The notes beneath the pieces were generated by a model. The model was given only the letters and a program-made list of their open reading frames with translations, had not been told where the DNA came from and did no database searches. 10,030 nucleotides of DNA from the NCBI GenBank assembly GCA_964555935.1, contig CAZKUN010000304.1:1-10030 (forward strand), read 5' to 3'. This stretch comes from CAZKUN01 sp964555935 (lineage in GTDB: Bacteria; Armatimonadota; Zipacnadia; Zipacnadales; VGFC01). The position numbers were made by a program, and so were the translations under genes. Of this stretch, positions 1-8,973 are shown piece by piece. How positions within the stretch are numbered: position 1 is the first letter of the stretch; every line of letters begins with the position of its first letter.

Positions 1-135
1 CAGCTGACTGCTCAGCCAACGCCGGGGCGCCCAGTTCCATATGGGCAATCCCGGACACAAGGCATCACGCCGATGGCCGGGGAAGACCGGACCTGTAGGC
101 TATCGGGGCGCGTGACGTGACGAGGAGATCACGTG

Positions 136-337
136 ATGGCTGCAGCCGCCTTCGTGGTGCTCGGCGCTTGTGCAGTGGCGATGGCGGGGCCGTCGTCTGA
201 GCTTGGCTCGAAGGACCCCTACCCGGCGACGGGGGCCCGTCCGCGCCCTCGTCGGCGAAGGCCGGTCGCTCGCGAGCATTGGCCGTGACGCCCACGCATC
301 GGCAGACGCCAATGCGCGGCTGACGAGGAACGAGTGA
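136..337 (+). pseudogene. small exported protein, apparently frameshifted
   Basis: An ATG at 136, with GAGGAG 8 bases upstream, opens a 50-codon ORF ending at 286-288. It begins MAAAAFVVLGACAVAMAG, a hydrophobic signal-like start with a possible lipobox (LGAC). After about residue 34 the frame becomes arginine-rich (RPRPRRRRP) and loses its G/C bias at third positions, as expected of out-of-frame reading. The next frame from about 236 regains normal composition (VRALVGEGRSLASIGRDAH...) and stops at 335-337, 33 bases before the next gene. Removing one G from the GGGGG run at 231-235 joins the halves into a 66-residue protein. I do not recognise the family. It could be a sequencing error in a real small exported protein, a decayed gene, or chance. 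The first 135 bases of the window hold no other gene I can support. Confidence 0.35.
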
Positions 338-357
338 GCGAGCCATCGGGCTCGCGC

Positions 358-363
358 AGGAGG
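358..363 (+). promoter_or_regulatory. ribosome binding site of the hydrolase-like gene
   Basis: A perfect AGGAGG lies 7 bases before the ATG at 371. It fixes the start of the large secreted protein. No convincing -35/-10 pair is visible upstream, so the gene may be cotranscribed with the small ORF before it. Confidence 0.8.
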
Positions 364-370
364 CGTAACG

Positions 371-2595
371 ATGCCGTATCGAGTCTGGATTCTCGGCGCC
401 TGCGTCGGGCTATGTCTGGCCGTGGGGCTCGCGCTGATGCCCGCCGAAGTCGCCGCGGCGGATCTGCCGCCGGAGATGGTGGCCCCAGGAGGCGCCGCGG
501 ACGGCGCGCGGGCGTTGCGCGTCGGCTTGCAGTCCGTCTGGACAGCCGGAGACGAGACCATCGAGATCGTCGCAGGGGACGAACCTGCCCGCGTCACTGT
601 CACGTTCCCCAGCGTGGAGCCGGTCGCTGATCGGTTGCTGGTCATGCGTTTCCGCATGCGGCTCGTGAACGAGACTTTCGGCGGCTGGGGCAACTACCTC
701 TGCATTGACGTCAACGACACTCCCGTCACCTCCTACACGACCGATGGGGAGCCGCGCCTTCTGAATCGGGCGGGACCCTCCATCAAGACATCATCGCCGA
801 AGTGGCCAAATGAGGCGTACTTCAAGAGCGTGGAGGGAAGCGCTCCTGCCCTCCTCACCGTCTTCGGCCCCGACTGGGACACCATCGAGCCGCGCTTCAC
901 CTCTGACCGTGGGGAACTGTACTGGTTCGTGCTGGACATCACCGACCTGACCCGCGACGATGGCGAGAACGCCCTGACGTTCACCAGCCATGCGCTGGCC
1001 CGGCACTTCAAGAGGACCCCGGCCGAGATGGCGGAGATACCGATCCTCATTGACAGCCTGGAGATCGGGACGGTGGCGGCCTCGATGCGTGACGACCTGG
1101 TCGAGAACCTCACGGGCGGAATGGCCGCGTTCAGGACCGCGGCACGTGTCCGCTCCGGCGGCGTGTCCGTCGAGGCGTCAGCCGGAGGCGCCCTCCGCAT
1201 CAGGCACAACGGGGACCGATACTTCTGCCGGTCCAGCTTCTCCGAGGCCGGTCCGGAGATCCGTCACAACCGGTTCTGGTGGACGCCGACTCCGGATTGG
1301 GAGGTTTCCGCCGCGCGGGAGAATGGCAAGACCATCGTGGTGACCGGAGAGGCAACCTCCTACCAGGTCCGTCGGGAGGCAACGCTGGACGGCCAGTTCA
1401 TCCGGATGCGAGACACGATCACCAACAAGCTCTCGGAAGACATCGGTGTCATGCTCAAGCATGAACTCATCTCCGAGCACGTGGCGGAGACATGGCGCCT
1501 GTCCGGGCTGCCGAAGGTGGCTGTCTACACCGATACCGCAGCCAACCCGACCGCGCACTTCAGCCGGACGCGCTCGGGCCTCGGCGCCGCGATGCTCGAC
1601 TCGGTCATGCGCGCGCAGATGGTGGAGAGCGGTGGGAAGCGGGTGCTGAGCTTCGAGAACGACCACTTCGGGCTAGGCGCGGGAGAGAGCTACACGGTCA
1701 AGTGGTCGATCTACGTGGGCGGGCCCGACTTCTGGGAGTTCATCAACGCAGTGCGGGCGGACTGGGGGGCCAACGCCACGATCCCGGGCATGTATTCCTT
1801 CTGGCGGCCCGAGGTGGACCCGCACAAGACGCTGATGGAAGACCCCGACAAGCTGCGCGCGTATCTCGAGCGCAAGCGGATCGACATCTTCTCGCTGTCG
1901 CCCTGGTTCGAGTACTACTCCCCCGTCGAGTACTGGAAGCCGAGGTCGGAGTACAGGAAACTGATCCAGGAGACCATGGCCAAGATCCGCGCCGTGCAGC
2001 CGGACGCCAAGTTCGTGGCGAACACGGAGACGTTCCTGTACTACGCGCCGGAGTCGTTCTTTGAGGGCACGCTGCCCGCCTACTGGACGGAGGCGAAGGG
2101 AGACCTCCCGCGCGGGCCCAAGCGCCCGCACGATCTCTCGCTGGGCGAGGCCGCGACCAAAGTCATCGACGCAACGCCCTGGAAGGACTCGGTCTTCCGC
2201 GACAAGGACGGCAGAGCCATCATCGACCTTCACTACGCCGGCGCCTACAAGGACGGCGGGGTCAATCTCAAGCTCTACCCCACGCTGGACAACTACTGGT
2301 TCGGCAAGTTCAAGGAGATGCTCGACTACCTGCTCGATGACTGCGGGTTCGACGGGATCTACATCGACTCGTTCTCTTACTACCACAGCCGCACCTACGA
2401 TCGCTGGGACGGTCACAGCGTGGACATCGACCCGATGACCGGCGCCATCAGGAGCAAGCACGCGCGTCTGGGCCTGCTGACCGCCCCGGCCCGGCGTCAG
2501 TGGGTCAAGCACATCACCGACCGCGGCAAGATCTGCTACGTCAACGGCAAGCGCTCGACCGAGGAGCTACAGGACCTCGGACAGATCGGCTACAT
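371..2595 (+). CDS. secreted glycoside-hydrolase-like protein, N-terminal part up to the gap
   Basis: The protein starts with a signal peptide (MPYRVWILGACVGLC, then a hydrophobic stretch and AEVAAA, with cleavage likely near residue 30), so it is exported. Residues about 30-235 look like a beta-sandwich or carbohydrate-binding-type domain. Residues about 240-470 are a further beta-rich stretch resembling the sandwich domains that precede the barrel in several glycosidase families. From about 480 a TIM-barrel-like pattern follows: LSPWFEYYSP, FVANTETFLYY, IDLHYAGAY, then CGFDGIYIDSFSYYHSR. Asp666, at the end of the strand GIYID, is the best candidate catalytic acid. The start is fixed by AGGAGG 7 bases upstream. 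Reading breaks at the N run; the TGA just after it is an artefact of gap length, and the protein continues in another frame at 2606-3042. Exact family and substrate are unknown; an uncharacterised glycoside-hydrolase-like family is inferred from fold pattern only. Confidence 0.85.
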
Positions 2596-2605
2596 NNNNN
2601 NNNNN
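2596..2605. other. assembly gap (10 N) inside the hydrolase-like gene
   Basis: Ten N bases interrupt the gene. The coding frame changes by one across the run, so the true length is not 10. A run of exactly 10 N occurs twice in the window, which suggests a fixed placeholder. Barrel-type sequence before it and hydrolase-type sequence after it fit each other, so few residues are probably missing. Confidence 0.95.
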
Positions 2606-3042
2606 AGTTGAGCGCCCCTCTGGCCCTGGGCGTGCGCCCGCACCGCTGGCCGGAGCACGAGGCCGAATACGCGCAGATCATACAGAAAGCGGTCATCGCC
2701 TACCTGCGGCACGGCGCGCTCTACTGCCACTACACCTCGGAGATCCCACCACCGGGCCAGCCCGGCGGCGGCGAATACGGGGTACTCAACCACATGTTCC
2801 CGTTCACCCCCATCGAGCTGCACGAGGGCTGGGTCGTCGGCGAGGAACGCATCATCACCGCGGTCTCCGGCGAGTTCACCTGGCCGCATCCGAATAAGCC
2901 CACTTGCCTGCGCTTTGATGTGCGGGGCATGCCGGTGGGGGGAGGATTCGAGATCCAGGGCCGCCCGGGCGCGTGGAGCGTCGACGTGTCACTTGAGGAC
3001 TGGCGGGAGACGGCGGCAATCGTGGACGGCAATCTACCGTAA
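2606..3042 (+). CDS. secreted glycoside-hydrolase-like protein, C-terminal part after the gap
   Basis: This is the continuation of the gene starting at 371. The frame from 2608 gives 144 residues, starting LSAPLALGVRPHRWPEHEAE and ending ...VDGNLP with TAA at 3040-3042. The first 50 residues (helix EAEYAQIIQKAVIAYLRHGA, then LYCHYTSEIPP) fit the last turns of a barrel. The remainder (PFTPIELHEGWVVGEERIIT, SGEFTW, then a strand-rich tail) resembles the small beta-domain that closes many barrel glycosidases. It has no start codon or ribosome binding site of its own at the gap. I therefore treat both parts as one protein of roughly 742 + 144 residues plus whatever the gap hides. The alternative, two separate genes, is unlikely because neither half would have a complete barrel. 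Confidence 0.8.
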
Positions 3043-3065
3043 TCACGCGGAGCAACTCGGCGCGG

Positions 3066-3248
3066 TTGGGCTCTGGCGGCGTGAGGGCCGCCCACGCCCG
3101 AGCGATCGAGATCGGCGACCCGCTGTCCGAGCGCCTGGTTGAGTACTGCAGAGCGAACGACATCCCCGTCTTCGACCGCTTGGTCCGCGCCCACAAGACA
3201 TTGCGCTTCGTCACGCCGCGCCCGGCTGAAGAGCACCTGTTGCCCTGA
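3066..3248 (+). CDS. small ORF or C-terminal gene remnant of unknown function
   Basis: The frame is open from before 3066 to a TGA at 3246-3248. Possible starts are TTG at 3066 or GTG at 3081, and neither has a good ribosome binding site. From about 3100 the codons have strong G/C third positions and the peptide is protein-like: AIEIGDPLSERLVEYCRAND, then IPVFDRLVRAHKTLRFVTP and a polar tail. The pattern, a helix followed by a strand, looks like the end of an alpha/beta domain. It lies 23 bases after the hydrolase-like gene, on the same strand but in another frame. It may be the tail of a gene whose 5' part was deleted, or a 55-60-residue protein. I do not recognise the family; a faint resemblance to the end of RadC/JAB domains is too weak to use. 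Confidence 0.4.
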   Translation: MGSGGVRAAHARAIEIGDPLSERLVEYCRANDIPVFDRLVRAHKTLRFVTPRPAEEHLLP

Positions 3249-3394
3249 TCTGGGTGTGGGATCACGCGTACGATGTCACGGAACCGAATCTGTTGACACG
3301 TGGAGTGTGAATCCGCAACTCCACTGACCGGGCGCACCCGACAGAGCCAACCATCGCCATGGCCGCCAACCAGACCGGATGCCGGTTGCACATC
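3249..3394. other. intergenic region between convergent genes
   Basis: No protein-like frame is visible here. It separates the plus-strand genes from the serpin on the minus strand. It contains an inverted repeat, GTGGAGT at 3300-3306 and ACTCCAC at 3318-3324 with an 11-base loop, and a shorter hairpin at 3374-3386. Neither is followed by a T run. They may end transcription from the two sides, but this is not demonstrable from sequence. Confidence 0.5.
3374..3386 (-). terminator. weak hairpin just downstream of the serpin
   Basis: ACCGG and CCGGT form a 5-bp GC-rich stem with a 3-base loop, starting 8 bases past the serpin stop on the minus strand. Flanking CAACC/GGTTG could add pairing. There is no T run, so intrinsic termination is uncertain. 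Confidence 0.2.
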
Positions 3395-4627
3395 TCACGC
3401 CTCCCCGGGATCGACTATCGCGCCGATGAACAGGATCGCGCCCGTGTTAGTGTCGCGGATCGCGCAGATGAATGGGCGGTCGACGAGTACCGCACGTGGC
3501 CCCCCTGGGTCCTCCCCATCACTCATCAGCACCTCCGTCGCCGCGGCGGCCTCGGTGCCCTTCTCGTCGACCTTGAGATACGTGCTGTGCAGCACGTCGT
3601 GGATCCAGCGCCGAGGCCGAGCCGGCTGCATGGCCGCGAAGTCCGCCCGCACCGGATCAAAGGCGATCTCCATGCCGAGACGGGTGAGATCGGTCTTCAG
3701 CGATGTCGCGTATTCGGCGCTGAAGCGAGGCAGCTTCAGCGTGCACTCCGTCTCATGCATGCCTCGAACGCAGCGGCCCCATTCCTCCGCGTCGACCGCC
3801 TCGCACAGTGCATCAAGGCTACTGTCCTGATCGGGAAGCATCACGATCATGCCGATCCGCCCATTGCCGTAGGGCAGATGCACGGCCTGGTACCCCTCGC
3901 CACGATGGTAGTCGGTCTCCTCTTCGGCGCGCAACATCATCGGGAGCGGTTTCTTCGTGCCATCGAGCAGCGTGAAGTCGCCGGGCGACGTCTCGCGCTT
4001 CTCGAACGGCGTGGACCATTCGCCCTTGAAGTAGGCGGCATTCACCAGTATAAGCGACACAAGAGGCGGCAGGCGGCTAGGCGTGATGCTCGTGATCTTG
4101 CCGCGCGTCTGGTCGCTGACCCAGGCATCGATGGTTTTGGCGGCCTCGGGGCTGGTGAAGTCGAGACCCTCGACCGTGGCGCTGTAGTAGCTCCGGCAGG
4201 TGTCGAGGTACGAGTCAGCGTACGGGGCAGTGTTCTTGTACCAGAGTGAGTTGGCCATCGAAAACTCCACGCCGCGCACGGGCATGTTCAGCCCCGCAAG
4301 CAGCGCCTGGTTGGCCTCGTTAATCTCGTTCATGCCGAGGCCGCCCAGGGCCAGCACGTCCGCCATGGTGGTCTTCGTCTCGCCGCCGGAGCCGTTGTAG
4401 ACCATCTGCAGATCGACGGCAATCGAGGCAGGGGAGATGAAGACGTTCGCCGTGGGCGTACCTTCTCGGAGGGCGCCCATCAGACGGAAGGCGAAGGAGT
4501 TGTTAGCCGCGATCAGGCGCTCGTCGACGTCCGGCGCAGAACCATCTGGGGCCGCGACCTCCGTCGCGCGACATCCAGCAAACCCGAGGACGATAGCAAG
4601 CAATGCGACAGCTGCACGCCAATTCAT
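3395..4627 (-). CDS. serpin (serine protease inhibitor), putative lipoprotein
   Basis: This is a full-length serpin of 410 residues, the usual family size. Serpins trap serine or cysteine proteases by inserting the cleaved reactive loop into a beta-sheet. Visible family motifs in order are NVFISPASIAVDLQMVYNGS near the N-terminus, LVNAAYFKGEWSTPF in the middle, LKLPRFSAEY, then LGMEIAFDPVRADFAAM. The hinge EKGTEAAAAT (about 355-364) has the Gly-Thr and run of alanines typical of inhibitory members, and the C-terminus is DRPFICAIRD...ILFIGAIVDP. The loop from hinge to RPF is 3 residues longer than in human antitrypsin and reads EVLMSDGEDPGGPRAVLV, so the scissile bond cannot be assigned. The N-terminus MNWRAAVALLAIVLGFAGC is a signal peptide with a lipobox-like FAGC, suggesting membrane anchoring. 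The ATG at 4627 is preferred over an in-frame GTG at 4642 because GGGGAGG lies 6 bases upstream. It is the last gene of the minus-strand run. Confidence 0.95.
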   Translation of the reverse strand: MNWRAAVALLAIVLGFAGCRATEVAAPDGSAPDVDERLIAANNSFAFRLMGALREGTPTANVFISPASIAVDLQMVYNGSGGETKTTMADVLALGGLGMNEINEANQALLAGLNMPVRGVEFSMANSLWYKNTAPYADSYLDTCRSYYSATVEGLDFTSPEAAKTIDAWVSDQTRGKITSITPSRLPPLVSLILVNAAYFKGEWSTPFEKRETSPGDFTLLDGTKKPLPMMLRAEEETDYHRGEGYQAVHLPYGNGRIGMIVMLPDQDSSLDALCEAVDAEEWGRCVRGMHETECTLKLPRFSAEYATSLKTDLTRLGMEIAFDPVRADFAAMQPARPRRWIHDVLHSTYLKVDEKGTEAAAATEVLMSDGEDPGGPRAVLVDRPFICAIRDTNTGAILFIGAIVDPGEA

Positions 4628-4633
4628 CTCCCG

Positions 4634-4640
4634 CCTCCCC
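4634..4640 (-). promoter_or_regulatory. ribosome binding site of the serpin gene
   Basis: GGGGAGG on the minus strand lies 6 bases before the ATG at 4627-4625. The in-frame GTG at 4642-4640 overlaps this site by one base, so the ATG is the better start. Confidence 0.75.
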
Positions 4641-4652
4641 ACTCATCGCGTC

Positions 4653-4681
4653 ATTATCGCTGCGGTGTCCTTGTCCGGCAG
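4653..4681 (-). promoter_or_regulatory. possible weak promoter of the serpin gene
   Basis: On the minus strand, GATAAT (4658-4653, five of six matches to the -10 consensus) lies 17 bases from CTGCCG (4681-4676, three of six to the -35 consensus). It would start transcripts close to the serpin ribosome binding site. The -35 match is poor, so read-through from the upstream gene is equally possible. Confidence 0.2.
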
Positions 4682-4693
4682 ACGCACGGGCTC

Positions 4694-4711
4694 GTCGCGC
4701 AATCTCGCGAC
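4694..4711 (-). terminator. possible hairpin after the giant DUF3160/PQQ gene
   Basis: GTCGCG and CGCGAC make a 6-bp stem with a 6-base loop, starting 11 bases past the stop codon of the giant gene on the minus strand. There is no T run. It may attenuate transcription between the giant gene and the serpin or stabilise the mRNA end. Confidence 0.2.
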
Positions 4712-4722
4712 AGGAGTCACAC

Positions 4723-7700
4723 TCACTCGCTGACATCGAGGGCCCACGCCGTTACGACGCCGCCGTGGGCGATATAAAGCCGCACTTCGTCGCCTTCGAC
4801 TTCGGTTGCCGGGACGGTGTAGCCTCGCTCGAGGCGGTGTTGCCCCATTGCGCCACCGATCTTCGCGTCCACCACGGTGAGTTCCGATCCATCGAAGACG
4901 AGACAGATGCGGTCGGTCGCCTGAATCGCCAGAGCCCCCTGTGCCAGTTCCGGGACGATCCACCGCGTTCGCCCGTCGACCGGCGACAGCCCGAGCGCCT
5001 CGTTATCGGCGACAACCACGACGTCCGACTTGCACGACACCAACCTGGTCTGTGATGCGGCCGGGCCTCTGAGCTCCTTGCGCAGCGTCACATCGCCCGT
5101 CGCCGGCTCCAGCACCAGAATTGCCACCTCGCGCGACCAACCGACCAGAAGGGCAGGCTGTCCACCGGCCAGGATCCCGGCTTGCATGGCCGCGCGCGAG
5201 CGTGGCGTGTTGTCTGTCGACCCGGCATCCTCCCACTCAGCTCTCCACAGCTCATCGCCCGTCTCGGTCGATCGGGCGATCACGTCGAAGTCCTTGGTCA
5301 CGGTGAGGACTAACCCTTCGGAGACGCTAGGCGCTTGCTCCTGAAGCACGCCGTCCTTCTCCCACAAGGTCTCGCCCGTCTCGGCGTTGATGGCGAAGAG
5401 CAACCCCTGATCCCAGTAGGCGCAGATCGCGTCGCCCGATGCGCCGCACCAGATCCGACCCTTCGCGCTGATGCCTGGTCCATTGCGCCAGACGAGTTCG
5501 CCGGTCTGGGCGTCCAGGCCGTCGATCACCGCCCCGGCGGAAACGCAGACGCGGTTGCCCACGACCTCGACCGTCAGAGGTCCGTGCCCCGTCTCGCGGA
5601 TCCACACGCGCTCGCCTGAATCGCAATCGACGCAGACGACGGCGGGCGCCCCGCTCTCCGTGTATGTGGGCACGTATACTCGCCCATCCGCCGTCACAGG
5701 CCGCGTGTGGCGCGTGTCGAGGTTACGGGGCACACGCTCACCTTCGAGGTTCACCTCCCACAGTTGGCGTAATCGCGGTCCGCGGTGCTTCTCGACAAGC
5801 TGCCGCTCGATGGCGGGCCGCAGACCGACCAGGCGCTCGCGCAGTGGACGCGTTCCCTCGATGGCGGCGAGGGACTCTTCTAGCACCTCCATTGCCCGTT
5901 CGGGACGCTCGCGCTGGAGCAGTGCCTTCACCGCTCGCGACAGTCCAACCACCTCCGCCGGCGTACCGGCGTGCTCCCTCGCCATGGCGTGCGCTCGGGC
6001 GAGGACGGCTCTCACTACTTCGCGCCGGGGCGGGGTCCAGGTGTCGAGCTGATCCACCGCCTCGGCGAAGTGAGGCGTCTCCGGCCCCGCCGCCACAATC
6101 CGCACCAGGTGGTCTTCCTGCCCGAGTCGCCAGAGGATCTCATAGATCCGCGGATCGCCCGGGTGTCTCTCGATGATCGGGTCGATTCTGTACGCCTGCC
6201 CGCGGAGGGCGTCGCCATCCAGGGATAGCAGGAACTCCAGCTCTCTTTCGGGGAGTCGTTCCCGGATCGCGGCCGGCACACCCCTCCAATCCATGGAGCG
6301 TAGCTCGTCATCGGTGATGCCCGCATCCACTAGCCACGGACCCCACTGCTCCCGGTTTGCGGCGACGCGCTCGTCGAGTCCTCGCTTCGCCTCAGTGGGG
6401 GCCATCAGATCGTAGCTGTCCGCCGCGTCCCGCAGTGGCTCCGGGAGCTTCAGGCGGCCCTCATCGTTACCGTGACGCTCGAGTAACTCGTCCCAATACG
6501 GCTGCGCTTTCTCGAACTCGCGGTCGGCGGTCAGCCGGCTCACTTCGACCAGCAAGTTCTCCGTTGAGTCCGGGCACTCCGCCGCTAGCCGGGAGTGCAG
6601 TCGCTCACGCGAGGCATCGTCACGCCTGCTTATGCGCGCAGCCAATAGCAGGCCAAGCGCGGCCGTCTTCGTGCCCGGGAAGCGGCCGGCAAGCGCCTCG
6701 GCCTGCCTTACCATGGCATCCCGAGATGGGGGGGTGCCATGCCTATGGTCGAGCATTGCCTGGCACGCCAGGTAGGCGGCTATGCCCTCCGGCTCATCGG
6801 CGAGGTATTCGATCACGGGCCCGACCTCTACGCCCAGGGGCTCCTCATCGCCCATCCCATGCTCTTCGGCGAACGCCAGAAGCTCGTTTACCAGTGCCAG
6901 ATCCTCCGCCGCGCACGCCTCAACGCCCACCCACACCAACGCGTCTCGCGCCAGGCTCCTGACGCTGAAACTGAGCATGCCGTGGCTCCGCCTCAGCCCG
7001 CCAGGCATGGGATGCGGATCGGGGTCCGACGGCGTCCAGCCCATGAGACCCTTGACCTCATCGAAACACTCCTGGTGTCGTCCGCCTGGCTTCAATAATG
7101 AGGCCGCCGCGACGCGCGCGGCCTGGCCGACGCTGCCGGCGCTGTACTTCCCTGCGATGGCCAGTAGCTCCGTCCGCCCCGCCTCCAGCGCTTCGTCGGA
7201 GATCGCGCGGCGGGGTGGATCGTGCGGAGATCCCTGGAAACGCAGCACCGCCCGGGCCAGTTCCGCCGTCCCCACCCACTTCGAGTCAGGGCACTCCTCG
7301 ACGAGTCGTTCGAGCGGCTCGGGCTTCGATGGATCAAAGCCCATGTCGTCGACCTCAACTACCACTCCCGCCATTTCAAGTAACGTCGCCGCGCGCCGAT
7401 CCTGCCGGGCCGCATCCTCCTCCGTCGTCAGTCCCTCGGTCGGTCCGGTGGCCTCCAGCTCCACCACGAAGCGTTGCTCTCGCTCGGCCATCCGTGACCG
7501 GTAGGGATTGGGCTCGAGCCGGCGGCGGGCGCGCTCGGCCACCCCGAGGGCTGCATCCCGCGCGTCACACCCGTACATCGGGCGAGCGCGTTCGCCGGTC
7601 TCCATGCACCGCCCATACGCCTCGCCCGAGTAGTGCCGCTCCGCCAACAGTCGGATCGCCGCCGGAGCCTGCTCTGTGCCGGTGTGTTCGGCAATGAACG

Positions 7701-8963
7701 CCTCCAGGGCCGCCTCCCCCTCCTCGATCGTGCCATCGCGAATCGTCTCGTTCAGGGCAGCCAACGCTGCCTCCGCCCGCACCTGCTCCACCGATCGCGG
7801 CGTCCGCATGAGCGCCAGCCATGCCGGTTGCTCGGGGGCTCCATACGGACGCTCAAGTCGCTCCTTCCACTCGGCGTCGGTGAGCCGATTCATGCCCGGT
7901 TCGGAAAACTCGTAGTAGCTCCCCACATAACCCACTGCCCCGACCCACTCTCCCTCGTGTTCGACGGTAACCACGATCTTCCGAAACGGCCCGCTTGCGA
8001 CGTGGAGAATCTGCCCGGCCGCCGGATCCGTAGCAACATCTGCTACTACCAGCGGGCTGTCGAAGAATACCGCGTGCATCCACGAGCCAAACCCCGCAAT
8101 CTCGCCCGCCGCCCATGAGATGTCCCTGCCCGCGAGCTGATCCCCGGCGCACTTGCCGAAGGTATCGGCCTTGCCTGCGAGGGCCTCGAGGACGTCGCGC
8201 ACGTGTTGGGCTGCGCCACGTGCCTCAAGTAAGGCGGCGAGTCGCCGACACGACTCCGCGTATCGCGCCCAGAACTCCGGCAGCGGCTCGACGAGGCCGC
8301 GCAGCCCCCCGCTCATGCTCCCCATCGTGGAATACGGTTGCGCCCCATACAGAATGTAGTTGTGCCGCGCGTGGGCCCAACTCGTGAGGCATCCGTTGAT
8401 CTGCTTCTCGGCGTACGCGTCTCCCTTGGCGAATTCGGGAAGACCTTCCGGGCGCTCGAACAGCGTTGCCAGCGTTGCCATCCAATCGCCATACACGCCG
8501 CTCGACTGCAACTCCGCCCTGAAGTCTCGCGCCGTGTCGGCCACTTGCGGCATGTCGCCGACCAGAACACCGAGCTTCTCAAGCGCGCTCTCAGACCCCA
8601 GAGCTGCGGCCACCTCGAGGCCAGTGGGCAGTTTCCGCCCCGGCACCACGGGGTCAATCGTCTGTTGGAAGAGCCCGCTGTCGGGGAGATAGTGCGCGCC
8701 CAGCACGGCCACGTTCCGCGCCGGGAAGGCCTCGCCCGGCTGCAGCGCCCGGTTGGTGATCCGCGTCACCGGATAGGCGTCCGTGCTCAGCTCCGCCTGT
8801 AGCGGCGCTACGTCCTCGATGGTTTCGCGACCCCAGCCCTCGCCCCAGACCCGGTCGCAGGCGTCGAGGGTCTGGTCGAGCCGTACTGTGTCAGCCGGTC
8901 CGGCAAGCTCCGCCCGCAGGTCATACGTCTGCCGGTACAAGTCGAGCAGCCCCTCGCCATCGC
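4723..8963 (-). CDS. giant exported DUF3160 / helical repeat / PQQ-propeller protein, part after the gap
   Basis: This is the main part (1412 residues) of the gene that starts near 9673. Residues counted from the gap: 1-390 complete a DUF3160 domain, shown by LPTGLEVAAALGSESALEKL, QINGCLTSWAHARHNYILYG (from 187) and, near 320-360, AAGQILHVASG and AVGYVGSYYEFSEP. Residues about 400-1055 are charged, alanine/leucine-rich helices of TPR-like type with no catalytic motif. From about 1060 to the end lies a beta-propeller with seven PQQ-type repeats: DCDSGERVW, DAQTGELVW, NAETGETLW, STETGDELW, EPATGDVTL, SPVDGRTRW and the weaker DAKIGGAMG. PQQ-like propellers of this sort (as in BamB) usually bind proteins and carry no cofactor; no dehydrogenase residues are evident. 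DUF3160 has no established function known to me. The TGA is at 4725-4723, 95 bases before the serpin start. An apparent start at 9018 belongs to a wrong frame before the gap. Confidence 0.9.
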
Positions 8964-8973
8964 NNNNNNNNNN
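8964..8973. other. assembly gap (10 N) inside the giant DUF3160 gene
   Basis: Ten N bases lie inside the DUF3160 domain. The frame before the run (ending ...RRAAILALALRD on the minus strand) differs from the frame after it (DGEGLLDLYRQTYDL...), so the real gap is not 10 bases. The two sides read as one domain, so the missing stretch is probably short. Confidence 0.95.

Noticed and set aside
128..137. 10-base palindrome ATCACGTGAT over the small ORF start, as an operator
   Set aside because: It is a single short palindrome without a second copy, and such palindromes occur by chance at this length.
65..346. Minus-strand ORF over the leader region
   Set aside because: It is arginine/proline-rich with no ribosome binding site and conflicts with the better plus-strand frames.
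1673..2512. Minus-strand ORF of 279 codons inside the hydrolase-like gene
   Set aside because: It is antisense to well-supported coding sequence, has a valine/arginine-rich composition typical of high-GC shadow frames, and has no motif.
3100..3248. Small ORF as the end of a RadC/JAB-domain protein
   Set aside because: The similarity is limited to a GDP...S and IPV.D pattern, and the conserved metal-binding histidines are absent.
3293..3321. Perfect TTGACA at 3293-3298 as a promoter
   Set aside because: No -10 element lies 16-18 bases downstream (CAACTC), and no gene follows on the plus strand.
3300..3324. Inverted repeat GTGGAGT/ACTCCAC as an intrinsic terminator
   Set aside because: The loop is 11 bases and no T run follows on either strand, so it is mentioned only as a repeat in the intergenic region.
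3359..4249. Long plus-strand ORF of 296 codons opposite the serpin
   Set aside because: It is the antisense shadow of a clear serpin, is arginine/histidine-rich and shows no family motif.
4723..5780. PQQ-dependent dehydrogenase
   Set aside because: Only the propeller repeats are present; no cofactor-binding cysteine pair or calcium-site residues are recognisable, and the propeller follows a helical solenoid.
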